In this document: piece by piece, positions 26,750 through 36,637 of the stretch
Position numbering within the stretch: the stretch's first letter is position 1
How the letters are laid out: each line of letters opens with the position of its first letter
Translations under genes and position numbers: made by a program
The notes under the pieces: model-generated
Seen by the model: only the letters and a program-made list of their open reading frames with translations
The model's database searches: none
Told to the model about the DNA's origin: nothing
NCBI RefSeq assembly: GCF_022758145.1
Contig: NZ_JAJVDH010000006.1
Span: forward strand, 62,001 to 126,000
DNA from: Pontibacter vulgaris
GTDB lineage: Bacteria > Bacteroidota > Bacteroidia > Cytophagales > Hymenobacteraceae
Reading direction: 5' to 3'
DNA: 64,000 bases

Positions 26750-27475
26750 ATGCAAAAGTGGATTCTGGTGCTCTGCCTGATAAGTATAAGTTTGGGCGCC
26801 TGTAATATATTACCCTCAGCTACCCATACATCAGCAAATAAAAGCAAGACAAAAACAATTGCTGCTGTAGTGCCGGTAAAGAAGCCCCGCACAAAAACAG
26901 AAAAACAGCAACAGGATAGATTTATAAAAACCAGCACCAAACGCTTTAAATCGAGGCAGAAAGCCGGGGCTTATTATGTAGCCAAGGCTAAACGAAACTA
27001 TAACCAGGAAAAAATAGATTCGGCAAAGTACCTGTTTGGCCGTGCCTGGATACTGGACAGCACCAATGCCGATATTTACTGGGGTTACGGCAAAGTATAC
27101 GGTGAGCAAAAACAGTATGATAAAGCTTTGGCCATGTTGAACAAAGCACTCAAGAACGATAAAAATAACCCGCGCCTGTTAACAGATATTGCCACCTCCC
27201 ACCTGGGCAGATACTACCAGACCAGCAACCCGGAAGACTTACAGAAAAGTAAAAAACTCCTGGAAAAAGCCGTAAAACTGGACCCCACAAAAGCGGAAGC
27301 TCACTACAAACTCGCCATCAGTAGTTATTACCTACGCGAATACAATAAAGCCTGGGATAACCTTCATAAAAGTGTGAAACAGGATAAAAGTGTAGCAGAT
27401 GCTCGGTTTATTACGGCGCTGTTACACAAACAGCAGGACCCGAAAGGAATATATAAGAAGCAGCGCAGGAAGTAG
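26750..27475 (+). CDS. TPR-repeat lipoprotein
   Basis: A 241-residue lipoprotein: the leader ends in the lipobox SLGAC (Cys at residue 18). A basic linker rich in Lys/Thr (about 30-65) is followed by tetratricopeptide repeats (for example WGYGKVYGEQKQYDKALAML and AHYKLAISSYYLREYNKAW). TPR domains mediate protein binding; the partner is unknown. The gene is related to the next one (27555-28241): both share the order TPR, a short gap, and a similar C-terminal ending (QQDPKGIYKK versus MPDPQGFFKAD). The two lie 79 bp apart in tandem. Confidence 0.75.
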   Translation: MQKWILVLCLISISLGACNILPSATHTSANKSKTKTIAAVVPVKKPRTKTEKQQQDRFIKTSTKRFKSRQKAGAYYVAKAKRNYNQEKIDSAKYLFGRAWILDSTNADIYWGYGKVYGEQKQYDKALAMLNKALKNDKNNPRLLTDIATSHLGRYYQTSNPEDLQKSKKLLEKAVKLDPTKAEAHYKLAISSYYLREYNKAWDNLHKSVKQDKSVADARFITALLHKQQDPKGIYKKQRRK

Positions 27476-27554
27476 CTGTTGCATTATGGTTAGAGAAGTG
27501 TTATTTTAGCTGCAAGTGCAACAGCACTTAAACCAGATCTACTAACCTTATCCA

Positions 27555-28241
27555 ATGAAGAGATTATTATTTGTAGCTGTGGCACTTTTAGTTACCGCCA
27601 CGCTAAGCTTTGCTCAGGAACAGAAAGACCCCAAAGTGCTGCCTATGTTCGGCAACCAGGCAAAAACAGAAGCTCAGCAACTGAAAGATCAGAAATTCCT
27701 ATCGAGCTGCGATGCCAGTTTTAAAACCCGCCAGGAAGCCAGTAATTTCTTTATGGAACGTGGCTGGGAATACTTCAGTGAAGGACAGGTAGATACTGCC
27801 GTTTATCGCTTTAACCTGGCCTGGCTCCTGAACCCCGATAACAGCAACACTTACTGGGCTTTTGGATTGGTTACTTCAGGTAAAGGTAATAACGCAGAGG
27901 CTATAACATATTATGAAAAGGCCCTGGCATATCAGCCTAAAAACTCGATGCTGCTTACAGATCTTGCCTCAGCATATATAAACATCTACAAAACACAGCC
28001 AAAGAAAAAGAACCTGAAAAAAGCATCTGTTTACTCAGAGCAGGCTATCGCAAACGACTCAACAAACAGTTATGCTTATTATACTCTCTCGCAGGTAAAG
28101 TACCATGAAAAGAAGTATGCCGATGCATGGGCGTATGTTCACAAGAGCCGCGGCATAAACCTGGCACAGATAGACTATGATTTTGTGACAGAACTACTGG
28201 CTAAAATGCCGGACCCGCAGGGCTTCTTTAAAGCAGACTAA
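27555..28241 (+). CDS. Secreted TPR-repeat protein
   Basis: A 228-residue protein with a signal peptide (MKRLLFVAVALLVTATLSFA) and three or so tetratricopeptide repeats (for example YWAFGLVTSGKGNNAEAITY, YYTLSQVKYHEKKYADAWAY). It lacks the lipobox of its upstream paralogue at 26750. The pair probably arose by tandem duplication. A short hairpin (28264-28290) ends the unit. Confidence 0.75.
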   Translation: MKRLLFVAVALLVTATLSFAQEQKDPKVLPMFGNQAKTEAQQLKDQKFLSSCDASFKTRQEASNFFMERGWEYFSEGQVDTAVYRFNLAWLLNPDNSNTYWAFGLVTSGKGNNAEAITYYEKALAYQPKNSMLLTDLASAYINIYKTQPKKKNLKKASVYSEQAIANDSTNSYAYYTLSQVKYHEKKYADAWAYVHKSRGINLAQIDYDFVTELLAKMPDPQGFFKAD

Positions 28242-28263
28242 TTTCAGTTATACTATAAAATTA

Positions 28264-28290
28264 AAAGGCGTTTCTTACCGGGGCGCCTTT
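28264..28290 (+). terminator. Short hairpin terminator
   Basis: Arms AAAGGCG (28264-28270) and CGCCTTT (28284-28290) with a 13-base loop, followed by CTTTTT. It closes the TPR gene pair. Confidence 0.65.
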
Positions 28291-28354
28291 CTTTTTATAG
28301 CATAGTATCTTTCAAAAAAGTACAGTTTCCTGTTCCTCACTACCTCCATATTGC

Positions 28355-28362
28355 TATATTTG
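28355..28362 (+). promoter_or_regulatory. -7 promoter element of the OmpA-like gene
   Basis: TATATTTG is an exact TAnnTTTG match, 37 bp before the ATG at 28400. Confidence 0.5.
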
Positions 28363-28399
28363 TATAGTAACCCTGAACCACCAATGTTATCTTAGTAAT

Positions 28400-29278
28400 A
28401 TGAAAAAAAATCTTTACAGAGCATCTGTTTACTTATTGGCAGGTACTATGGCCCTATCGTCCTGCGTTGTTTCTAAGAAAAAATATGATGATCTGCTTGC
28501 ACGTAAAAATGCGCTGGAGGTAGATAAAGCCGGCCTGGAAACGCAGAAAACCACCCTGGAGCAGCAAAAAGCTCTGCTGGAAGAAGAGAAAGCCAATCTT
28601 GAAAAAGAAAGAGCACAACTGGAAGAGCAGAAAGCAGAATACCAGAAAAGCTTGCAGCAGGCTCTGAAAGAAGGCAAAACACTGGGCGATAACCTGAACA
28701 TGAGCAAATCGCAGATCGATAAGCTGAACGCAGACCTGAAAGCCCGCGAGCAACGCCTTGCCGAATTGCAGCGCATACTTGATGAAAAAGATAAAGCTGT
28801 AAAGAACCTTCGTTCTAAAGTAAGCAATGCCCTGCTTGGCTTCAACGATAAAGACCTGACTGTGAATGTGCGTAACGGCAAAGTATACGTGTCGTTGGCA
28901 GAACAGCTGTTATTTAACTCCGGCTCTACCAAAGTAGACCCTAAAGGTGTTGATGCCCTGAAAAAATTAGCGACTGTTTTAAAAGACCAACAGGATGTAA
29001 ATGTGGTAGTTGAGGGCCATACCGATGATGTGCCGGTTGCAAAAGGTACAGTAGGTATGCAAGATAACTGGGACTTGAGCGTTCTACGTGCAACAGAGAT
29101 CACACGCATCATTACAGATGCAGGTGTAGCAGCTGAAAGAGTAACACCTTCAGGCCGTTCCAAGTATGTACCACTCGATGTAGCTAAGACAAAAGAGGCG
29201 CGCCAGAAGAACCGCCGCACCGAAATTATACTTACACCAAAACTTGACGAGCTATTCCAGATACTGGAAACTACATAA
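28400..29278 (+). CDS. OmpA-family peptidoglycan-binding lipoprotein with coiled coil
   Basis: A 292-residue lipoprotein with lipobox ALSSC (Cys22). Residues about 30-140 form a long coiled coil of Glu/Lys/Gln heptads. The C-terminal 120 residues are an OmpA-like domain (LLFNSGSTKVDPKGVDAL, VEGHTDDVPV, NWDLSVLRATEITR, PSGRSKYVP, RQKNRRTEIIL) that binds diaminopimelate in peptidoglycan. It should tether the outer membrane to the wall, with the coiled coil as spacer. A strong terminator follows. Confidence 0.9.
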   Translation: MKKNLYRASVYLLAGTMALSSCVVSKKKYDDLLARKNALEVDKAGLETQKTTLEQQKALLEEEKANLEKERAQLEEQKAEYQKSLQQALKEGKTLGDNLNMSKSQIDKLNADLKAREQRLAELQRILDEKDKAVKNLRSKVSNALLGFNDKDLTVNVRNGKVYVSLAEQLLFNSGSTKVDPKGVDALKKLATVLKDQQDVNVVVEGHTDDVPVAKGTVGMQDNWDLSVLRATEITRIITDAGVAAERVTPSGRSKYVPLDVAKTKEARQKNRRTEIILTPKLDELFQILETT

Positions 29279-29297
29279 TCTACACTTTTAGCCAACC

Positions 29298-29332
29298 AAA
29301 AAAGCCAGCCTGTATTTCGGGCTGGCTTTTTT
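29298..29332 (+). terminator. Rho-independent terminator after the OmpA-like gene
   Basis: Arms 29298-29310 and 29320-29332 form a 13-bp stem, A-run before and T-run after. Because the next gene is convergent it could serve both strands. Confidence 0.85.
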
Positions 29333-29355
29333 ATTTTAAAGTATAGTTTAATCGG

Positions 29356-30231
29356 TTACTTTTTACTCTTCAGGTACGCATACAAGGCTTTTATTTCTGT
29401 ATCGTTGTAGCCTTTGGTCATTTGCCAGGGCATTTCGCTGCTCAGTTTAACACCATTTGGCCTTACTCCTGTTCGTAGTGTATTTACAAACTGCGACTCT
29501 GACCATTTTCCAACAGCACCGCTTGCCGTTATATCAGGAACCGATTTACCGCCCGGCACTGGCGACTCCCCTCCTTTTAAATTTTCGTGATGACAGCCCG
29601 TGCAGGCAACAGCCAGATATTCTCCATAAGCCGGAGAAATTTCCGGAAGCATCTCGGCAGGAGCTTTATAGTTATGGTCGATCATTTCGGCGGAAAGCAT
29701 CGGTATCTTGTCCAGAGCGGTCAGCACTTTGCCAACCGGTCGTATCTCAATATCCGGCAAATCGCGGTCTACAGGCTTCTGGCTGCGACAGTAAGCTATA
29801 ATAGCAGCCATGTCATTATCAGATAATTTATAGATATCGTGCGATGGCATTACAAGCAATGGTTTGCTGTCTTGCCCGATTCCATGCCGCAGCGCACGCA
29901 CCCAGTCCTTTACTTCATAATTAGCTGGAAGCCCGCCCTTACCTGAGGTCAGGTTTGCAGAAGTGATCCTACCAACAGCAGGGTCATCAAAAACAACTTT
30001 GCCTCCCAGGTCAGCGCCGTGGCAATCTGCACACCCTTTTATAGTATAGAGCCGTTTTCCATTTCCCAGAATGGTCTTGTCTTTAGGCAGGTCTAAAGTA
30101 GCTGCATTTACAGCATATACTTTGTTCATGCGCGAACTAACATTAATTGAAATGTAAGCATACGCAAGTGCCACTGCAAGTACCAGCAGCCCTACTACTT
30201 TTAAAGTTACTTTAAGTATCTTTTTCAGCAT
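29356..30231 (-). CDS. Membrane-anchored dihaem cytochrome c
   Basis: A 291-residue protein with an N-terminal transmembrane anchor (about residues 10-28) and two haem-c sites: CADCH at 67-71 and CTGCH at 210-214. Probable distal methionines are near 128 (VMPSHD) and in the C-terminal EMPWQM. The two halves look like tandem cytochrome c domains, as in electron-transfer proteins delivering electrons to periplasmic partners. No oxidase or dehydrogenase gene is adjacent, so its partner is unknown. Confidence 0.85.
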   Translation of the reverse strand: MLKKILKVTLKVVGLLVLAVALAYAYISINVSSRMNKVYAVNAATLDLPKDKTILGNGKRLYTIKGCADCHGADLGGKVVFDDPAVGRITSANLTSGKGGLPANYEVKDWVRALRHGIGQDSKPLLVMPSHDIYKLSDNDMAAIIAYCRSQKPVDRDLPDIEIRPVGKVLTALDKIPMLSAEMIDHNYKAPAEMLPEISPAYGEYLAVACTGCHHENLKGGESPVPGGKSVPDITASGAVGKWSESQFVNTLRTGVRPNGVKLSSEMPWQMTKGYNDTEIKALYAYLKSKK

Positions 30232-30501
30232 ACCATTATGTTTAAGATTAAGAACTTAAGAGCAATATGTTTTGCCTTTAGCAAACAGAAGCCACAATAG
30301 CAGAAGATGTGTTGTAATTAAATCTAAATTAAAGTTGTAATAATATAAATAATTTAAGAGTAAAATTATCTTGTGGCGGTAATATTTGTGAATGAAGTTA
30401 TTTGAGGGGTGAAATGAAGATTAGGTAAAGGAAGTATCACGTTATTAGTAATATATAACAGGCTGCAGTTCTTATACCAGAACTAGTAAAGGCAAATTAG
30501 G

Positions 30502-30990
30502 TTATAGAGCCTCTACCTTCTTAGGGAGTACTTTATGGAAGAGCGGTAATAGCAGGAAGTATAGTATAACCCCTGATGGTATAGAAAGTATAGCCCACGC
30601 AGAAACACCTGCCAGGTTAGCTACCCAGAGTGTATTCAGCGCCTCCAGCCAGTCGGTTTTAAACATTGAAAGCATTTCGTCTACAGTTAGTTTTATTTCA
30701 GATAAACCAAACATGAAAATGCCAGCCTTTATAAAGGGAATGATAAATAACAACTGGAGCGGTTGTGCGAGGTAACTTACCAGAATGGTAGCCGCTATAT
30801 TTAACCTGAAACGGGCAGCAATGGCTGTAACAAATATAGTTACCACGCCAAAAGCAGGAATAATTCCAACTATAGTTCCTACGGCTACCGTTGCCGAAAG
30901 CTTCTGAGGCGTCATGCCCTGCTTCAGAAGATTCGCCATAGGCCCTATCAGCCTTTTCCTGAAAAATGCGGTAACTGTAGCTAAGATCAA
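30502..30990 (-). CDS. DUF2062 membrane protein
   Basis: A 162-residue integral membrane protein with about three to four hydrophobic segments, matching DUF2062 (TPQKLSATVAVGTIVGIIPA near residue 27, typical Gly-rich first helix, then LAQPLQLLF). Function is unknown; in some bacteria DUF2062 domains sit next to glycosyltransferases. The downstream TAG stop is close to a cluster of AGTATA elements at about 30560-30595. Confidence 0.8.
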   Translation of the reverse strand: MILATVTAFFRKRLIGPMANLLKQGMTPQKLSATVAVGTIVGIIPAFGVVTIFVTAIAARFRLNIAATILVSYLAQPLQLLFIIPFIKAGIFMFGLSEIKLTVDEMLSMFKTDWLEALNTLWVANLAGVSAWAILSIPSGVILYFLLLPLFHKVLPKKVEAL

Positions 30991-31452
30991 AATAAAATGT
31001 GTGTGCGGTTGGGAGTACTTCTATAATCAAGACACCTTATGCAGCCTAAAGGTTGCGTGCCTGCAAATTAAAATCACTATACTTTTATTAATTAATACCT
31101 GACCGGCAGTAAAGTAACCTGAAATTGTAAGTAATGTTCATACATTGTTTTAGCAGCTGTATAATCCCGTTAATGCAGTAAGTATAAAAGGTACTTTTGA
31201 CTCCAACACCTTAAGTAGGCACTAAACGCTATTATGCTTTAAAGAGTATCAGGGATAGCTGTTTTAAGTTTGCTATTAAAAATCTGTAAGATTAAATTCG
31301 TACAATGCTCAAATTTCAGTCTTCTAGTTTTTTATATTTTTATGTATGGCAACATCAAACTAAATATCTGTGTACTCATTCAAGCTAAGTGTTGGGCTAG
31401 CGTATTAAGTATAACAGCTATGGTTTAAGAAGAAACAATCTAAAGCGGTGTT
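30991..31452. other. Intergenic region upstream of the SDR gene
   Basis: About 460 bp without a supported gene. It is AT-rich, separates two divergent genes and holds three copies of the AGTATA/TATACT element. I do not recognise an RNA or operator. Confidence 0.5.
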
Positions 31453-32247
31453 ATGGTTACTTATGATTTTAAGGAAAAGGTAGTGCTTGTAACAGGTGGT
31501 AGTTCCGGGTTAGGAAGAGCAACTGCCCAGAGCTTTGCTGAGTCTGGCGCAATAGTTATCATTGCGTCGCGAGATCCGGGAAAAGCCCAGGAAACGATGG
31601 CAAGTATAAAAGGTGAAGTAGAATACATCCAGACTGATCTTTCGAAAATGGATCAGGTAGATTCCCTGATGTCGCAGATAAGGACACAATTTGGCAGACT
31701 GGACATTGTGATAAACTGTGCTGCAGGGGATTCTGGTATCGGGAAGACATTAGAGGAATTTGCAATGGAGGAATTTGACAGCACCATTAACATAAACCTG
31801 AAAAGTATGTGGCTGGTGATGAAGCATGCTATCGCCCTGATGAAAACCAAGAGTCCGGCTGCGGGTCATATTGTAAATGTTTCTTCGGTAAACGGGTTAG
31901 GCGGTATCGAATATGGTTCGTTATATGCCGCAACCAAAGCTGCTGTAATCTCTTTATCAAAATCAGCAGCACTGGAACTGGCAAACACAAACATAGAAGT
32001 TGATGTAATCTCGCCTGGTGCATTCGATACGCCGCTGCTCCGAAAGGCTATGGAAATGCAAACCGACGGAGACCCGGCTAAACTTCAGCAGGTAAGGGAG
32101 AAATACATGCAAAGCATACCTGCTGGACGTATAGGTACTCCGGAAGAGTTTGCCAGAACCGTACTTTGGATATGTTCGGAAAAGCCATCCTACTTATTCG
32201 GAAACACCTTTATTATCGATGGCGGCATGACCAGCAGGATGAGGTAA
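31453..32247 (+). CDS. SDR-family oxidoreductase
   Basis: A 264-residue classical short-chain dehydrogenase: NAD(P)-binding TGGSSGLGRA at about 15-24, NCAAG at the NNAG position, VNVSSVNGLGG with the catalytic Ser, and YAATKAA with catalytic Tyr and Lys. The C-terminal FGNTFIIDGGMTSR is usual for 3-oxoacyl-ACP-reductase-like members. The substrate is unknown. Confidence 0.88.
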   Translation: MVTYDFKEKVVLVTGGSSGLGRATAQSFAESGAIVIIASRDPGKAQETMASIKGEVEYIQTDLSKMDQVDSLMSQIRTQFGRLDIVINCAAGDSGIGKTLEEFAMEEFDSTININLKSMWLVMKHAIALMKTKSPAAGHIVNVSSVNGLGGIEYGSLYAATKAAVISLSKSAALELANTNIEVDVISPGAFDTPLLRKAMEMQTDGDPAKLQQVREKYMQSIPAGRIGTPEEFARTVLWICSEKPSYLFGNTFIIDGGMTSRMR

Positions 32248-32297
32248 GACAAGAACAAAGTAATCAAATAAGATCTACCAGGAGCGTAAGTATAGCA

Positions 32298-33272
32298 TTA
32301 AGCTTTGTGCTTTATCTTATTCGTACTGAATTGCTTATTTTGTGATGGCATTCCGTAAAGTATAAGTCCGCTCATAATAATCGCAATACCGGAATACCCC
32401 ATCCAGTTAGGCCAGGCGATACCCAATAAAAGCACCTCGCCTATGACTGTAGTTACAATTTCTACTGACTGTGTGGCCTCTACAGCTGCCAGCGCAGCAC
32501 CATCGTTGCGGGCTATGTGCATGGCCTTAAAGAAAAGGATGCAACCTATAACCCCCGAACTAAGCGCAATTACCAGCACCGCTAACAGTTGCTGCTGACC
32601 GGGCCAGCCTGCTTCGTTGTACCCAAAAAAGAAAAGTATAAGCTGTGCCGGAAAACTGCCAATAGCAATACCCGCCACACGCTGAAAAGAGTTAAGCTTT
32701 ATACCTTTTGCCTCCTGGTGCAGCATGAGCTTTCGGTTAGCTAAGGGCCACAGGAAAGCAGCCGCAAGTGTTAGGACTACACAAATCCATAGTTGCTGCG
32801 ACGTGTATACCCCGTTCTTCTGGCTCCACTGCATTAGGGCAATGCCCGCTAAAATAAGTATGGATAACAACAGTGCCCGTACCGGAATTTTAGCCCGATG
32901 ATCTTTATATATAAGCGGTGAGATAAGTATACCTGCTACTATTGTAAACTGGAAGACGCCTGCAATTAGCCAGCCCGGCCCCAGCGAAGCAGCATACGTG
33001 AGCAAAACATATACAATACCAAAGGCGGTGCTTCCCCAGGCCATCCAAGGCAAGGGTTGTTGTTTTAATACTTGTAAAAGCTGCTTCAGTTGGCCCTGTA
33101 CCTGCAACAATAGCATGAGTAGCAAAGCCAGAAAAAACGAGCGCAATCCTACCGTCCAGGCCCAGTGGCCACCATTAACAGATAAAAAGCTATTGACCAC
33201 GTAGGTAGAACAAAAGAAAACTCCTGCAACAGACCCAATGGCAACAGCTTTTAAATTGTCAGATACCTGCAT
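32298..33272 (-). CDS. DMT-superfamily (multidrug efflux-like) transporter
   Basis: A 324-residue polytopic protein with about ten hydrophobic segments and the two-fold repeat of the drug/metabolite transporter superfamily; the N-terminus (AIGSVAGVFFCSTYVVNSF) and the second-half AAVEATQSVEIVTTVIGEVL resemble the multidrug-resistance-efflux branch. Substrate unknown. It is convergent with the SDR gene and divergent from dbpA. Confidence 0.75.
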   Translation of the reverse strand: MQVSDNLKAVAIGSVAGVFFCSTYVVNSFLSVNGGHWAWTVGLRSFFLALLLMLLLQVQGQLKQLLQVLKQQPLPWMAWGSTAFGIVYVLLTYAASLGPGWLIAGVFQFTIVAGILISPLIYKDHRAKIPVRALLLSILILAGIALMQWSQKNGVYTSQQLWICVVLTLAAAFLWPLANRKLMLHQEAKGIKLNSFQRVAGIAIGSFPAQLILFFFGYNEAGWPGQQQLLAVLVIALSSGVIGCILFFKAMHIARNDGAALAAVEATQSVEIVTTVIGEVLLLGIAWPNWMGYSGIAIIMSGLILYGMPSQNKQFSTNKIKHKA

Positions 33273-33657
33273 AGTAATTGTAAAGGAATAAACCGCCTGC
33301 AGCGCCTATTACTGTTTGGTAACTTGTGCTGCTGTATGGCAATAAGCGTTAAAAGTAAATTGAATTGAACCAGCGTTCAGGTTATGCTTACTACAAGATA
33401 GTCAGCTTTGTATGAATGTCTGATTTATTAAACCCATTTCCTAAAATAATGACTGGTATAAGCATGGCTGTCATTTATTTTTATTTCACTTTTATGAACG
33501 AAGTGTTTGGAGTACAAAATTTAACATACTTTATAATCAAGCATTTATAATTAAACATTGAAGTAGTGGTTTAATTACTACAGGATAATGATCTCTGTTT
33601 ATCCACGAGCAAATGGCGAGTAAATAATACGTACCTTTGTAGCTTATATTATAGTTC
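33273..33657. other. Divergent promoter region before dbpA
   Basis: About 385 bp of AT-rich non-coding DNA between two divergent genes. A -7 box for dbpA is at 33632-33639. No other feature is recognised. Confidence 0.5.
33632..33639 (+). promoter_or_regulatory. -7 promoter element of dbpA
   Basis: TACCTTTG is an exact TAnnTTTG match, 18 bp before the ATG at 33658. Confidence 0.5.
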
Positions 33658-35037
33658 ATGCCTTCATTTAACGATCTTAAGCTGAGTCCGGCCTTGTTGC
33701 AAGTCTTACAGGAACTCAGTTTCAAAACACCCACTCCAATACAGGTTGCTGCCATACCGCTGCTTTTACAGGGGAAAGATGTAGCCGGCCAGGCCGAAAC
33801 CGGTAGCGGAAAAACAGCGGCATTTGGTTTATCGCTTTTACAGCAAATCAATCCGGAACTGCAGCAGGTACAGGCACTTATTATTGTGCCAACGCGCGAA
33901 CTTGCCCTGCAGGTGCGCCATGAGCTGAAACAATTTGCACGTCAGCTGCCTCAGTTAAAGATAAGCGCTTTTTACGGAGGCCACTCCTTCTCTCAGGAAC
34001 GGGCTTCGCTGGCGCATCCTCCACAAGTACTTGTAGGTACGCCCGGTCGCTTAACCGATCACTTATTCCGGAAGACATTAGATCTTAGTAGCGCCAGGCA
34101 ACTGGTACTGGATGAGGCCGATAAACTTCTGGAAATGGGTTTTGAAGAAGAGATTGACAAGATCATGCAAAATCTTCCGCGTGAGCGACAGACAATTCTA
34201 TTCTCTGCCACAATACCCGATGATGTGAAAGCATTAATTGCCAACTCCCTGAAAAATCCTGAATTTGTAAAAGCATCAGCTAACTCTATACCAGATAAAG
34301 TAAAGCTGGTAGGTATAAAAGTTGAGCATAACGAACGGCAGGAAGCTATTAATAAACTACTGCAAGGTATAAATTATAACGGCACTGTTATTTTCTGCAA
34401 TACCCGCGCTGCTTCTGATAGCCTTGCTTCACATTTACAGGCACTTGGAATGGCGGTAAAAACGCTGCATGGCGGTATGGAACAAGCAGATCGTGACAAG
34501 ACCATGACCCTTTTCCGGAATGGCACTACACAAGTGCTGGTTGCCACCGACCTGGCTGCTCGCGGACTAGATATTGCAGCGCTTAAAACCATCATTCATT
34601 ATGAGTTGCCAGATGATGTGGCTGCTTACATGCACCGAAGCGGCCGAACGGGCAGAGCAGGTAAAAGCGGCATTGTGTATACTTTGCTTAGCCAGCGCGA
34701 CGAAAGCAAAATACGTGAATGGCAAGAAGTACAAATGGATGAATGGCTGTCCCTAGCGGGTTTAAACAAACCGGGTATAAAAGCTAAAACGGAGCAAACG
34801 GCTGATTTCGCAACGCTGCATATTAACGGCGGGAGAAAAGACAAGATCAGCCCGCGCGACATTGTAGGTGCACTAATTGCTGAAGCAAGTATAAAAGCAG
34901 ATCAGATAGGCAAAATTGAAGTACAGGACCGTAGTAGTTTTGTGGCCGTTCCCGCTGCCCTGAGCGCCACTATACTTTCTAAACTTAGTGAAGGAAAAAT
35001 AAAAGGCCGGAAGTATAAAATACATCTGGTTAAGTAA
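33658..35037 (+). CDS. dbpA: DbpA-type ATP-dependent RNA helicase
   Basis: A 459-residue DEAD-box helicase, the same size as E. coli DbpA. Motifs: TPIQVAAIP, AETGSGKT at 46-53, PTRELA, TPGR, DEAD, SAT, ATDLAARGLD and HRSGRTGRAG. The last 75 residues are the DbpA RNA-binding domain (ISPRDIVGALIAEASIKADQ...RSSFVAVP) that in E. coli recognises hairpin 92 of 23S rRNA in ribosome assembly. Unlike the helicase at 4872-6698 it has no RGG tail. The final codons overlap the terminator region with two AAGTATA copies. Confidence 0.85.
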   Translation: MPSFNDLKLSPALLQVLQELSFKTPTPIQVAAIPLLLQGKDVAGQAETGSGKTAAFGLSLLQQINPELQQVQALIIVPTRELALQVRHELKQFARQLPQLKISAFYGGHSFSQERASLAHPPQVLVGTPGRLTDHLFRKTLDLSSARQLVLDEADKLLEMGFEEEIDKIMQNLPRERQTILFSATIPDDVKALIANSLKNPEFVKASANSIPDKVKLVGIKVEHNERQEAINKLLQGINYNGTVIFCNTRAASDSLASHLQALGMAVKTLHGGMEQADRDKTMTLFRNGTTQVLVATDLAARGLDIAALKTIIHYELPDDVAAYMHRSGRTGRAGKSGIVYTLLSQRDESKIREWQEVQMDEWLSLAGLNKPGIKAKTEQTADFATLHINGGRKDKISPRDIVGALIAEASIKADQIGKIEVQDRSSFVAVPAALSATILSKLSEGKIKGRKYKIHLVK

Positions 35038-35139
35038 GCTATACTTCAAACATGATTTACTAAGCGGATAATTAGATGTATAGGTTTATACTTTGTATAG
35101 GTTAGTATAATACGCTCTTTAAAAACGAATTTTTTTGTT

Positions 35140-35167
35140 CGGCTATACTTGTAAGCAGGTATAGCCG
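35140..35167 (+). terminator. Terminator whose stem contains TATAC/GTATA
   Basis: Nine-bp arms CGGCTATAC and GTATAGCCG (35140-35148, 35159-35167) with a ten-base loop, followed by TTTTTCTTTT. It ends the dbpA transcript. The left arm continues as the TATACTT element. Confidence 0.75.
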
Positions 35168-35294
35168 TTTTTCTTTTAAAGTTTAAACTCATCTTTAAAC
35201 AAAGGATTACTAAAAGTATTGCCTAACTACCAATCTAAAAACTAATTCTCTTAGCATTAAGTAAAGAATACTAAAATCCTTTACCTTTACCTTT

Positions 35295-36632
35295 ATGGAA
35301 ATAGTAGTAGGCATAGCGGCATTTTTAGGAGGACTGTTAGTTGCTTTTCTGGCTCTGAAGGGAAAGCAAGCAGCCTTGCAACAGGCCCTTAATCAGGCGC
35401 AGGTAACACAGGGTGTTCTGGAGGGGCAAGCCCGGATGAAAGCAGAAGAAGCTGAAAAGTTACAGCTGCATTTGCGGGAAGCACAAACAGAAACACTGGA
35501 GCTAACGAACGCTTTAACTAAAGTAGAAACCGACTACGACCACCTGCAGCTACGCATGAAAGAGCAAGCGCAAGAGCTGGAGCAACTACGTGAAAAATTC
35601 CTGCAGCAGTTCCAAAGCATCTCTAACCAAGTATTGATGACCAATGCCGAGCACTTTAAAAAAGCCTCTTCCGATAACCTCGAACAGATACTGGCTCCGC
35701 TGAAAGAACGCATAAAGGAGTTTGAAGCAAAGGTTGATGCAACGTATGAGAAAACACTGAAAGAGAGCGTTTCATTAAAAGAGCAGATAACCCAACTCGC
35801 CTCTCTTAACCAGCAAATGAGCCAGGATGCACTTAACCTGACTAAAGCACTGAAAGGAGAAAGTAAAACACAAGGTAACTGGGGCGAATACCTGCTGGAA
35901 AGTCTTTTAGAAAAATCCGGGTTGCGCAAAGGCGTGCATTATGAGCGCGAGGAAGTACGGCAAAATGATGACAGCAAAGTATACCGCCCTGACGTTATTA
36001 TCAGATTGCCAGACAGTAAACACCTTATCATCGATTCTAAAATGTCGTTGGTCGCTTACGAGGCTTACTGTAGCTGCGAAGATGAAACCCAACTGGAGTT
36101 ATACTTGCGAAGCCACATCAATTCCATCCGAACGCACTTTACAGACCTGGGCCGTAAAAGCTATCACCGATTAAATGGCATCAACTCCCCGGATTTTGTA
36201 TTAATGTATATTCCGATTGAGCCAGCTTTTAACCTTGCACTGCAGCACGACCAGGATATATTTACCGATGCTTTTGACAGGAATATTGTTTTAGTAACTA
36301 CCTCTACCCTTTTGGCCACCTTACGAACCGTGGCCGGTGTATGGCGTCAGGAAGACCAGAAACGTAACGTGCTTAAAATTGCAGAAGAGAGCGGCAAGCT
36401 ATACGATAAATTTGTTGGTTTTGTAGATGATCTTAAAACGATTGGCAAGCACCTCGAAAGCAGCCAAAGTTCTTACAATGCTGCTATGAACAAACTTACC
36501 GAAGGCAAAGGAAACCTCATCAGGCGTGTTGAAATTCTGAAAGAATTAGGAGCTAAAACAAGCAAACATATTGATGATAACCTCCTCCAGGAAGCACAAT
36601 TAACAGAGAAGCCGGAAGAATCGGAAGTTTAA
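35295..36632 (+). CDS. rmuC: DNA recombination protein RmuC
   Basis: A 445-residue RmuC-family protein: N-terminal membrane segment (about 3-22), a long coiled coil (about 25-180), then the nuclease-like RmuC domain with TQGNWGEYLLESLLEKSGL, YRPDVIIRLPDSKHLIIDSKMS and TLLATLRTVAGVWRQE. RmuC limits recombination at inverted repeats and is predicted to carry a PD-(D/E)xK-type fold. A terminator lies just after the stop. Confidence 0.93.
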   Translation: MEIVVGIAAFLGGLLVAFLALKGKQAALQQALNQAQVTQGVLEGQARMKAEEAEKLQLHLREAQTETLELTNALTKVETDYDHLQLRMKEQAQELEQLREKFLQQFQSISNQVLMTNAEHFKKASSDNLEQILAPLKERIKEFEAKVDATYEKTLKESVSLKEQITQLASLNQQMSQDALNLTKALKGESKTQGNWGEYLLESLLEKSGLRKGVHYEREEVRQNDDSKVYRPDVIIRLPDSKHLIIDSKMSLVAYEAYCSCEDETQLELYLRSHINSIRTHFTDLGRKSYHRLNGINSPDFVLMYIPIEPAFNLALQHDQDIFTDAFDRNIVLVTTSTLLATLRTVAGVWRQEDQKRNVLKIAEESGKLYDKFVGFVDDLKTIGKHLESSQSSYNAAMNKLTEGKGNLIRRVEILKELGAKTSKHIDDNLLQEAQLTEKPEESEV

Positions 36633-36637
36633 ATTTT

